A stretch of 64,000 bases of DNA from an uncultured Phocaeicola sp. GTDB lineage: Bacteria > Bacteroidota > Bacteroidia > Bacteroidales > Bacteroidaceae. Shown piece after piece: positions 54,623 through 61,493 of this stretch; within the stretch, counting starts at the first letter, position 1, and the number at the start of each line of letters is the position of its first letter. The stretch is taken from contig CALUJA010000006.1 of assembly GCA_944320845.1 (NCBI GenBank), positions 1 to 64,000 of the forward strand. The letters are read 5' to 3'. Below the pieces are notes generated by a model. The model saw only the letters and a program-made list of their open reading frames with translations. It had not been told where the DNA came from and ran no database searches. The position numbers and the translations under genes are program-made.

Positions 54623-55213
54623 TCAAATGCGGTCGGCCTCGACATATCCGTGCATTACGGCATAGACAGCCAGTCCGGACACCGACTTGATGCCGAGCTT
54701 GGCCGTTATGTTCTTGCGGTGGGATATGACGGTAGTGAGACTGATATTCAGCCGGTCGGCGATTTCCTTGTTGATGAATCCCTTTGTGACAAGCACCAGA
54801 ACCTCTATTTCGCGGGGGGAAAGTTCGTGTTCCGCCTCCTGAACGGAAAGACCTGCCGGACGGGATGCCGAAGCATGGCCGTAACGGCGCAGTTCCATTA
54901 TGGCCTTCACCAGACAGTCTTGGGGTAGACAGATGTTCAGCGTAGGGATTCCGGTCAGCTGGGGCTGTTCTCCGGCCGCCAGGACAATGGACTTCGGCCG
55001 TCTTTCAAGGAAGAAAGCCGTATGCGAGAAGTATATCTGCGCCGAGATGAAGTAATGCGCATACATGTCGGGCGTATCGGCAATCAGTTCTCCAAACGAT
55101 GAAAAGGTGCGGATGACACTTTCCGGTATCAGCTCTTCCAGTATGGTACGCAGTCCCAGAGCGGTCAGCGTGTTCGGCTCAACGATTGCTATTTCGGGTA
55201 TATGCTGCATCAT
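54623..55213 (-). CDS. LuxR-type regulator with a degenerate receiver
   Basis: A 196-residue DNA-binding protein. The C terminus (about 125-190) is a standard LuxR HTH: ELSPREIEVLVLVTKGFINKEIADRLNISLTTVISHRKNI and KLGIKSVSGLAVYA. The N-terminal part has receiver-like topology (IAIVEPNTLTALGLRTILEEL), but the usual acidic pair is EP and the phosphoacceptor aspartate is missing (YAHYFISAQIYFSH). It is therefore expected to be phosphorylation-independent. The start MMQHIPEIAI is used; a longer frame adds 21 residues encoded upstream of its promoter. It probably controls the TonB receptor gene downstream. Confidence 0.85.
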   Translation of the reverse strand: MMQHIPEIAIVEPNTLTALGLRTILEELIPESVIRTFSSFGELIADTPDMYAHYFISAQIYFSHTAFFLERRPKSIVLAAGEQPQLTGIPTLNICLPQDCLVKAIMELRRYGHASASRPAGLSVQEAEHELSPREIEVLVLVTKGFINKEIADRLNISLTTVISHRKNITAKLGIKSVSGLAVYAVMHGYVEADRI

Positions 55214-55240
55214 CTTTCTGTCTTCTTTCCATTCGGCGCG

Positions 55241-55248
55241 TAAAGATA
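55241..55248 (-). promoter_or_regulatory. -7-like element of the LuxR-type gene
   Basis: TATCTTTA on the minus strand, one mismatch from TAnnTTTG and 28 bases before the start. It favours the shorter start. Confidence 0.4.
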
Positions 55249-55292
55249 CGGAAAAAAGACGAGACAGCCCAAACAAGCTCCCATCTCACGGG

Positions 55293-55340
55293 AAGAAAAA
55301 AATTTCCGGCCGGATGAAAAAAGATTTCCATCCGTCCGAA
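55293..55340 (-). terminator. Terminator after the M56/BlaI operon
   Basis: The stem CGGACGGATG / CATCCGGCCG on the minus strand is followed by AAATTTTTTTC, 34 bases past the last stop. Confidence 0.8.
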
Positions 55341-55373
55341 ACGCATCTTTTCCTGCACCAAAAACAGCGCGAA

Positions 55374-56546
55374 CTACTGCAAACGCTCTGCAAGCACCTT
55401 TTCCACCTCCGCCCCCGCGGCAGAATATCCGCGCACCAGCGTGGTTCCGTCCGGGCCTACAAGCATCAGAATGGGAACTCCCGAAAGGAAAAGCTCGTCC
55501 TTAATGAAGCGGTTCGGCTCCGCATCGGCTCTTACCGTGCGCCAGGGATGGGCAAGCAGGCTCTTGAACGGTTCCGTCTTTTCTCTCTCCCCGTCAAAAT
55601 ACCGGCTCATATCGTAAGCCATCAGTCCCAACACCTCGAAACCCTTCTCATGATACCGTCCGTAGAGCGCCTGGATGGTAGGGTCGACATAAAAAGTTCC
55701 GGGACAAAGCCCCCAATGATAGAGCAGCACATATTTTCCGCGGTAGTCGGAAAGGGAAACCTCCTTTCCATCCACATCCGTCAACATGAAGTCGGGCAGC
55801 TTATGTCCTACCGCTATCCGGTCGAGCACCTTCAGTTGTTCGTCGAGCACCCTGCCGAAACGGGAGCCTCTCACCTCCGGAGTGAAGCGCGAAAGGCGCT
55901 CGGCAAGCTGTTCATAGGTGGCATCGAACAATTTATAAGAAGCATACAGGCAGGCAGAATATTCGTTGTCGTCCATTTGCTGGGCGATGCTGTCGCGCAA
56001 CGCCACAAAAGCCTCGGGCGAATAGTAGGAATTATACAGGTTGCCATACTTCTGCACGCTGTCCGGCTGCTCCAAACGCCGGTAAGCCATAATCTTGTCA
56101 AAGATATCAATCCTTGTCCGGCCGTCTTCCACCGCCATGCTGTCGTATCGGGATATAGTCTCATTGTCGTAAACTCCGCCTCTGCGGGGCAAGGCTCCCA
56201 GGTATTTCAGGTCGCCCGACAAATGAATCCGGTCGCCCGGACGGGCAAAAATATCCGAACCTCCCATGCAATTCAGCGGCTCCTGCCCCTCTTTCGTCTT
56301 ATACTTCAGCAAAAACAGCCCCGACTCCGCAGCAGGAATGAAGGCGGAAAAGACTCCTTCCCGTTCCACAACAATCGTATCGCTTTTTCCTTCCTGCCAA
56401 TTGGGCAGCGAGATAGAGGCAAGCAGCAGGGTATCCCCTGCCTGAAGCCCGTTTATATCCCCCGACAATTCAAATCCCGCCCCTTCAGGCCGGGAACATG
56501 CAGCAAGCAAGCACAGAGCCGCCGCACAAAAAAATCCGTTTCTCAT
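55374..56546 (-). CDS. Thioredoxin-like lipoprotein with DUF4369-like N terminus
   Basis: A 390-residue lipoprotein (lipobox ending LLAAC at C17; the following SRPEG is not an acidic surface signal). Residues about 25-130 resemble DUF4369 (FELSGDINGLQAGDTLLL, GVFSAFIPAAESGLFLLK). From about 255 it has an AhpC/TSA-Redoxin thioredoxin fold (LPDFMLTDVDGKEVSLSDYRGKYVLLYHW, GVPILMLVGPDGTTL). The active-site motif reads WGLCPGT, so only one of the usual CXXC cysteines is present. It is the last gene of the BlaI-M56 operon, 25 bp after the TPR gene. Confidence 0.87.
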   Translation of the reverse strand: MRNGFFCAAALCLLAACSRPEGAGFELSGDINGLQAGDTLLLASISLPNWQEGKSDTIVVEREGVFSAFIPAAESGLFLLKYKTKEGQEPLNCMGGSDIFARPGDRIHLSGDLKYLGALPRRGGVYDNETISRYDSMAVEDGRTRIDIFDKIMAYRRLEQPDSVQKYGNLYNSYYSPEAFVALRDSIAQQMDDNEYSACLYASYKLFDATYEQLAERLSRFTPEVRGSRFGRVLDEQLKVLDRIAVGHKLPDFMLTDVDGKEVSLSDYRGKYVLLYHWGLCPGTFYVDPTIQALYGRYHEKGFEVLGLMAYDMSRYFDGEREKTEPFKSLLAHPWRTVRADAEPNRFIKDELFLSGVPILMLVGPDGTTLVRGYSAAGAEVEKVLAERLQ

Positions 56547-56571
56547 TGTGACATTTTATTTTGACTGTTTC

Positions 56572-57879
56572 TCAATCTATCTTTTCCCCTTCAAAAAAAC
56601 TCTCTTCCTCCAGTTTCTTCACGCGCCGATAAGCATCCCGGTAGGCTGTCATCACATTTTCCAGAATTTCGCCCTGAGCATCGCGCTCGAAGCGTTTGTC
56701 TTCGGGCACGGCCTCCATGTACTTACGCAGATAACGTACGGCATTCTTGCGGTCTTTCAGCGTCTCATAACGGATTCCAATGTTATACAACAAGACATAG
56801 TTGCGGGTATAGCCGTACTGCCGCACCATCGCCTCCACTTCTTTCCAGGGGTCCGGCCGGTAATGATAGCATTCGGCAAGCATCCCGTAAAGCTCTCCCA
56901 TCAGCGTGTCTGATGGCTGCACAAGTTCCATCGCCTCCTCCATCGCCCTGACCCCTTCTTCTTTCCACGAAGTGCGGGCGGCGGAGCGGGCAAAATAAGC
57001 CAGCGCATTGACATTGGCCGGTGAGGCGGGAGATTTCCTCAAGGCTTCCTTCAGGTTATCATAGGCCCCGTAAAACCAATTGTCGCCGAAATAGGAAATG
57101 CCGAGGTAATAAAGTGTCAGGAAACTGCGGTCGCCCGCCCGCTTCAACGCTTCATAACGCTGAACAGCCTCCGGATAACGGCGGAGCATGCAATAGGCTT
57201 TGGCATTCTGGCGGTTGACATCCACATCCGTCGTGTCGGTTATCCGGTAGGTTTCCGTTACATCAAGCGCGTCCTGATACTGTCCGTTATCATTGAAGAC
57301 ATTGGCCACACGCGCCACCGTCTGGGCATCGAGCGAGTCGATATGGTAAGCGGCCCTGTATCCCAGGAAGGCAAACTCCACACTGTCCTGCACTTCGTAA
57401 GTCTGCCCCAGAAGCCGGTAGGCCGTGGCCGCAGCCGAATCCCGCTCCAGCCAGTCGTGACAGGCTTTCTTGGCCTGCTGATACTCTTCCCCGCCAAGCA
57501 ATGCCTGGATATGTTTCTGACGAAGGTAACCGGCATCCGGCACAAGCTCCACCGCCCGCCGGTAACATGCGGCAGCCTCATGCAGGTTTCCCGTCCGCTG
57601 GCAGCATTCCGCCAGATTTACCCACGCATCGACCTCCGTCGAATCCTGCTCCAGACGAGTTTTCAGCAAGTGCCCCGCTTCTGCCCATCTGCCCAATGCC
57701 CGGCATGCCTCCAGGCGCCAATCCCGGCATTCCTTGTCCAAAGAGTCTGCGGAAGCGGTCAGAGCCATCACTTCCTCGTAATCAAACCGCCCGGCAGCCG
57801 CCTTTATCTGCTCCTTATCCTGCGCCTGCAAACGGAACATGCAAAGCAAGGCAAGCGACAAACAAATCAAACCTTTCAT
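56572..57879 (-). CDS. Exported TPR-repeat protein
   Basis: A 435-residue protein with a signal peptide (1-19, FRLQAQ) and at least seven tetratricopeptide-like helical repeats, for example AWVNLAECCQRTGNLHEAAACYRRAVELVP, TAYRLLGQTYEVQDSVEFAF and LYNIGIRYETLKDRKNAVRYLRKYME. It has no enzyme motif and probably serves as a scaffold in the periplasm. It overlaps the M56 gene by four bases and is transcribed with it. I call it exported, although the exact compartment is inferred from the signal peptide. Confidence 0.85.
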   Translation of the reverse strand: MKGLICLSLALLCMFRLQAQDKEQIKAAAGRFDYEEVMALTASADSLDKECRDWRLEACRALGRWAEAGHLLKTRLEQDSTEVDAWVNLAECCQRTGNLHEAAACYRRAVELVPDAGYLRQKHIQALLGGEEYQQAKKACHDWLERDSAAATAYRLLGQTYEVQDSVEFAFLGYRAAYHIDSLDAQTVARVANVFNDNGQYQDALDVTETYRITDTTDVDVNRQNAKAYCMLRRYPEAVQRYEALKRAGDRSFLTLYYLGISYFGDNWFYGAYDNLKEALRKSPASPANVNALAYFARSAARTSWKEEGVRAMEEAMELVQPSDTLMGELYGMLAECYHYRPDPWKEVEAMVRQYGYTRNYVLLYNIGIRYETLKDRKNAVRYLRKYMEAVPEDKRFERDAQGEILENVMTAYRDAYRRVKKLEEESFFEGEKID

Positions 57880-59726
57880 TTCTGCTGCTTTGTTTTCACA
57901 AGTATCACTCCATTCCGTCCCTTCTCCCCGTAAAGCTGTTCGGCCGACTCACCTTTAAGCACATGCACTGAGGCAATCCGCTCCGAAGAAAGCTTCTGCA
58001 GCATCTCATTGTCAGTCTCCACACCGTCTATCACAACCAAAGGCTCTTTTTCGACCGGTTGCAAGATATCTGACGAACGGACAGTATCTTTCGCCCCCAC
58101 GACCGCAACCATCGTACCATCCGAAGCCCCGTCTGTAAGGCTAAAGGTTACCGGAATCGCAAAAGTGACATCCACCGGACTTCCATCCTTCATGCCGGGT
58201 TTCCACTTCGGCATCAGACCAATCACACGCAGTGCCTCCTCATCCAGTGTCGGGTCAACCGAACGCACGATTTTCGTATCTGCGATGTTTCCATCCTTAT
58301 TCACGACAAACCCGACTATGACCCGGCCTTCTATTCCCCTTTTATAAGCCTCGGAAGGATACTTCACTGTTTCAGACATGAACTTCATGCACTCCGACAT
58401 TCCGCCGGGATATTCGGGCATCACATCTACCGTCTGAAATCTGGAATCCTTCATTTCTGCCGCCAATGCCTTACTCCGTGTCTCTTCCCTTTCCAGCAAA
58501 ACGGTTATGCCCTGCCTCAAAGCATCGTCCGTATAACTGCCCAAATGAATTTCTGCCGGCACATATCCCGACATGGAAACCATCAGCCGACTGTTTTCCG
58601 GCAATGCCTGCAACATAAAGCGACCGTCGTCGTGAGTCAACGTACCGTAGGATGTCCCCTTTACCACAACGGAAGCACCGGCAACCGGCTTCCGGCTGTC
58701 CTTTTCCAATACCACGCCGATAGCTGTCGTCTTCTCTTCTGCAGAAAGTGGAGCATACGCTCTGCTTTCCGCCTTATCCGCCTTCAGCACCGAGGCATAA
58801 TCATCCACGCCGACACTTGACATCATCTTCAATGCCTGCGACATTTCCGGACGGGCAAACGCCGTCACCGCCACAGCTGCCAACGGAAACACGTAAAGAC
58901 ACTTCATACGCGCCCACGGGCTCGACTTTTTGCGAAGCATCATCGCGATGCGCTTTTTAAGAGAACTGTGGCTGAAGCTGTCGGCCAAAGAATAAAACTT
59001 CGGGCCCACCGCCTTTTCTATCAGCAGCAACTGGTATTGGCGGGCATCTACCCCCTGCCGAAGGACAGAAGCATCGGCTTCATATTCGTGGATGTCCTGC
59101 AACTCAAGCTTCAAGAGCCATGCCGCCGGATTAAACCATTGCAGGCATACGCACAGTTCGGCCAACAGCAAATCCCACGAATGACGGTTGCGCACATGGG
59201 CCAGCTCGTGAATCAGGATGCTCTGTCTGCTTTCTTCCCAGTCTTTTTCTGCAATAAAGATGTAGTTCATCCAACTGAAAGGAGGCAATGACCGGTTGTG
59301 AATGACCAGACGAACGCCGCCCTTCATGTGTTTGCCACGGCTGCTGCAACTCAAATGCACGATTTTTCCCAAAGCCCACAGCCCACGGAAGAAAAAGAAA
59401 CCCGCACCGACCATATATATCCCTGTCACAACCGCCGGCCACGCAAGTCCGGAAGATGCGGCAACGGTATCTCCTGAACTGACTGTCCCGTCCGGCAAGG
59501 TAAAGAGCACCAATCCCTCCGGAGAAAGCAGATAGTTTCCGGATGCAGCAGGCTGCCCGACAAACATTCCGGCCAATGGCAAAACATAAGACAACCCGAC
59601 CATACCCAACAAGGAAAAACGATTAAACCGATAAAACGTTTCCTTACTCAGCAGAAGCCGGTAGAAAAGGAAAAACGCAGCCAGACAAAAAGCCGACTTC
59701 AACACGTAGACAAACAATGCTCCCAT
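57876..59726 (-). CDS. M56 (BlaR1-type) membrane peptidase with TonB-like and plug-like ends
   Basis: A 616-residue polytopic protein. The first part has four hydrophobic segments (about 5-23, 40-58, 97-117, 283-297) around the cytoplasmic zinc peptidase motif HELAHVRNRH (173-177) and EYEAD (214-218), as in BlaR1/MecR1. Then follow a carboxypeptidase-regulatory-like module (about 335-400, VVLEKDSRKPVAGASVVVKG), a TonB C-terminal domain (about 440-540, MPEYPGGMSECMKFMSETVKYP and GRVIVGFVVNKDG), and a plug-like end (VIDGVETDN...RIASVHVLKGESAEQLYG). It likely senses an envelope signal and cleaves BlaI. It lies 28 bp after blaI. Confidence 0.88.
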   Translation of the reverse strand: MGALFVYVLKSAFCLAAFFLFYRLLLSKETFYRFNRFSLLGMVGLSYVLPLAGMFVGQPAASGNYLLSPEGLVLFTLPDGTVSSGDTVAASSGLAWPAVVTGIYMVGAGFFFFRGLWALGKIVHLSCSSRGKHMKGGVRLVIHNRSLPPFSWMNYIFIAEKDWEESRQSILIHELAHVRNRHSWDLLLAELCVCLQWFNPAAWLLKLELQDIHEYEADASVLRQGVDARQYQLLLIEKAVGPKFYSLADSFSHSSLKKRIAMMLRKKSSPWARMKCLYVFPLAAVAVTAFARPEMSQALKMMSSVGVDDYASVLKADKAESRAYAPLSAEEKTTAIGVVLEKDSRKPVAGASVVVKGTSYGTLTHDDGRFMLQALPENSRLMVSMSGYVPAEIHLGSYTDDALRQGITVLLEREETRSKALAAEMKDSRFQTVDVMPEYPGGMSECMKFMSETVKYPSEAYKRGIEGRVIVGFVVNKDGNIADTKIVRSVDPTLDEEALRVIGLMPKWKPGMKDGSPVDVTFAIPVTFSLTDGASDGTMVAVVGAKDTVRSSDILQPVEKEPLVVIDGVETDNEMLQKLSSERIASVHVLKGESAEQLYGEKGRNGVILVKTKQQK

Positions 59727-59754
59727 ATATATAAATGTGTTAGACCGGAAAATA

Positions 59755-60129
59755 CTATCTTTTATTGCCTTCCTCCACCTGGCGAATCAGCTCCTTCAGT
59801 TCGTCTACAGTTATCTCTTCTTCCTTTACCAAAGAAGAAACCACACCCAGATAAGAATCGTTGAAGTATTTGCGGATAACCCCCTTCAGCGTTCTGCGCT
59901 TGAAATCATCTCTTGATACCACGGCATAATACTGGTAGGTATTGCCGAAAGGAACGTGAGACAGGTAACCTTTTTCCTCCAGTCCGCGGACTACGGTGGA
60001 AAGTGTATTGAAATGGGGACGCGGCTCCTCGTAGAAATCGAGCAGCTGCCTGACGAACAGCGGGCCTTTCTCCCAGAAAAAGCCCATTACCTCTTCTTCC
60101 TTTGCAGTAAGTGTCTTCATACTATTCAA
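59755..60129 (-). CDS. BlaI/MecI-type repressor
   Basis: A winged-helix repressor of 124 residues: LTAKEEEVMGFFWEKGPLFVRQLLDFYEE, HFNTLSTVVRGLEEKGYLSHVPFG, and a C-terminal dimerisation helix. Proteins of this group are cut by their M56 partner and so release their operator. It heads the operon and is preceded by two palindromes that would be its operators. Gene order blaI-M56 is standard, but beta-lactamase genes are absent from the operon and from this window. Confidence 0.92.
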   Translation of the reverse strand: MNSMKTLTAKEEEVMGFFWEKGPLFVRQLLDFYEEPRPHFNTLSTVVRGLEEKGYLSHVPFGNTYQYYAVVSRDDFKRRTLKGVIRKYFNDSYLGVVSSLVKEEEITVDELKELIRQVEEGNKR

Positions 60130-60146
60130 GTTTGATTACTGCAAAT

Positions 60147-60184
60147 AACTAAAATATTTAGTTGATAAACTAATTTTATTAGTT
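60147..60184 (-). promoter_or_regulatory. Two palindromic operators for the BlaI-type repressor
   Basis: AACTAAAATATTTAGTT (60147-60163) and AACTAATTTTATTAGTT (60168-60184) share the arms AACTAA / TTAGTT, and their centres are 21 bp (two helical turns) apart. They lie just upstream of the repressor gene, as expected for autoregulation by a BlaI/MecI/CopY-type dimer, which recognises similar TACA/TAGT-type dyads. Confidence 0.8.
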
Positions 60185-60334
60185 AATAGATATAAAACGA
60201 CCGGAAAATCACCGGCTTTCCCCGTCTCTATACCCATATCCCTCATGATAGGGTGCGGAACAGACGGCCTGTCGCGGCACTCCACGGGTAGAGACCCGAA
60301 GCCCGTCCCCATCCTGCCTCTCTTCGGAAAGAGT

Positions 60335-60850
60335 CTATCTTCTTCCTATTCTATTTACATGGACAGTAGCCGCTACAGTCAGCAGCAATACCGCTACCAG
60401 CGAAGCAAAAAATCCGGAACTTGCCACCGTTTCCCAGGCAGCATCCGTCTGTACAGCCCTGCATTTCAGCAGCAGGCAGACGAACAAAACCGACAAAACT
60501 ATCAGTATTATGCGCAGATAACGGCACTTCATGCGGTTTTGCACGGTTGCCCGACCCGGACGGATAGCTACCGGCAGATTCACATACTGCGGATAACGCG
60601 CACCATACATGCCTATCATCCAAATCAGGACTGAGATTCCGCCAATAATAAGATAATGAAACGGTTCACCCCAAGCATCCGCTTGTCCGGCTGCATTGAA
60701 GTGAATCGGCATGGCATCCTCTGAAACCTGCCAAAACACAACTGACAAAATGGCAATCACGGCGGTCAACCCGCCCGAAACCGCATCCAAAGCCTTATCT
60801 GCCACGCTGCAAGGCATCCGCTCTTCCCTACTTCTGCTGAAAAACTTCAT
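60335..60850 (-). CDS. DUF1648-type membrane protein
   Basis: A 171-residue integral membrane protein with about four hydrophobic segments (near 28-44, 66-84, 112-129 and 142-166). The DUF1648 signature is the first part, SEDAMPIHFNAAGQADAWGEP followed by a membrane helix. It has no catalytic motif. In other bacteria DUF1648 proteins are often next to regulators such as SdpI; no immunity-type partner is seen here. It is transcribed on the same strand as the BlaI operon but lies about 200 bases upstream, so membership is uncertain. Confidence 0.8.
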   Translation of the reverse strand: MKFFSRSREERMPCSVADKALDAVSGGLTAVIAILSVVFWQVSEDAMPIHFNAAGQADAWGEPFHYLIIGGISVLIWMIGMYGARYPQYVNLPVAIRPGRATVQNRMKCRYLRIILIVLSVLFVCLLLKCRAVQTDAAWETVASSGFFASLVAVLLLTVAATVHVNRIGRR

Positions 60851-61056
60851 CCGTATCTGCTTTTACCAACAAATATATGAATAAAAAACGGGATTCAAAC
60901 CGGTCTTCCGTGCATTTCTCAGACGGGGAACTGCCAGATTGTTCATGACTGCAAAGGGAATGTCATGCTATAACACTTTTTTTTGATATACATCAATAAA
61001 ACGAGAAGAAAATAATAAAATATGCTGTAAAACATATATACTTGAGCAAAAAGCAT
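60851..61056. other. AT-rich intergenic, nothing recognised
   Basis: Upstream region of the small-protein transcript. No gene, repeat or hairpin stands out. Confidence 0.35.
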
Positions 61057-61064
61057 TATCTTTG
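61057..61064 (+). promoter_or_regulatory. -7 element of the small-protein transcript
   Basis: A perfect TATCTTTG in an AT-rich stretch. A standard -33 box is not obvious. The next terminator is 280 bases downstream, giving a short transcript. Confidence 0.55.
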
Positions 61065-61127
61065 CAGTGTAAACAAAAGAAAAAAGATAACTATAGACTT
61101 AACTAAACTTAGAGCACTGTAAATTGC

Positions 61128-61184
61128 ATGGTTAATAAACATATCAAAGGTCAGTCGGGAGACTCGCCGGAGATTTTAAGGTAA
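61128..61184 (+). CDS. Possible 18-residue leader peptide
   Basis: A short open frame reading MVNKHIKGQSGDSPEILR between the promoter and the 31-residue frame. It is uncertain that it is translated. Its position before another small gene would suit a leader peptide, and a hairpin-like patch (AGTC..GACT, CTC..GAG) lies within it. Confidence 0.3.
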   Translation: MVNKHIKGQSGDSPEILR

Positions 61185-61237
61185 AAAGGTTTTTAGGTAT
61201 TGTTTTTTTATTAACTAAAAAAGAAAGGATAACGATT

Positions 61238-61333
61238 ATGAAAAAAGTAAGAAACATTTTTCACAAGATTATGAACGGTGACCCCATGATTTGGGGATAC
61301 GTGATGCTCAACGAAACCATGAGCAAGAAGTAA
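61238..61333 (+). CDS. Probable 31-residue small protein
   Basis: The frame encodes MKKVRNIFHKIMNGDPMIWG followed by YVMLNETMSKK, an amphipathic basic helix then a hydrophobic/aromatic centre. AAAGGA (about 61224-61229) nine bases upstream is a rare clear ribosome-binding site for this window. The gene has its own -7 element and its own terminator, so it is a short dedicated transcript. I do not recognise the protein. The length and charge pattern suit a small membrane-associated or regulatory peptide. Confidence 0.6.
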   Translation: MKKVRNIFHKIMNGDPMIWGYVMLNETMSKK

Positions 61334-61337
61334 ACAG

Positions 61338-61368
61338 GCTGAAGCTTCTGAAAAAGCATCAGCTTTTT
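61338..61368 (+). terminator. Terminator after the 31-residue gene
   Basis: GCTGAAGCTT pairs with AAGCATCAGC (one mismatch) and continues into TTTTT, five bases after the stop. Confidence 0.8.
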
Positions 61369-61416
61369 GTAAAGAATCTGATAAATGCCGAAAGGCCTTG
61401 TAAATAGTTTGAACGG

Positions 61417-61448
61417 AAAAAGCGGCTACGCAAGTAACCGCTTTTTTT
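61417..61448 (+). terminator. Second terminator before the helicase gene
   Basis: AAAAAGCGG / CCGCTTTTT with a 12-base loop and a run of seven T. It blocks read-through into the helicase gene. A GCC-GAAA-GGC mini-hairpin lies just upstream. Confidence 0.8.
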
Positions 61449-61464
61449 ATTGCGTTTTTGTATC

Positions 61465-61472
61465 TATCTTTG
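61465..61472 (+). promoter_or_regulatory. -7 element of the helicase gene
   Basis: A perfect TATCTTTG, 21 bases before the chosen start. It lies inside a longer open frame and so excludes the upstream start. Confidence 0.6.
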
Positions 61473-61493
61473 CCCCAACAAGATAATAATGAC

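Noticed and set aside
61458-61493. Longer start for the PIF1-like helicase
   Set aside because: A perfect -7 promoter element lies inside the added codons, so transcription begins after them.
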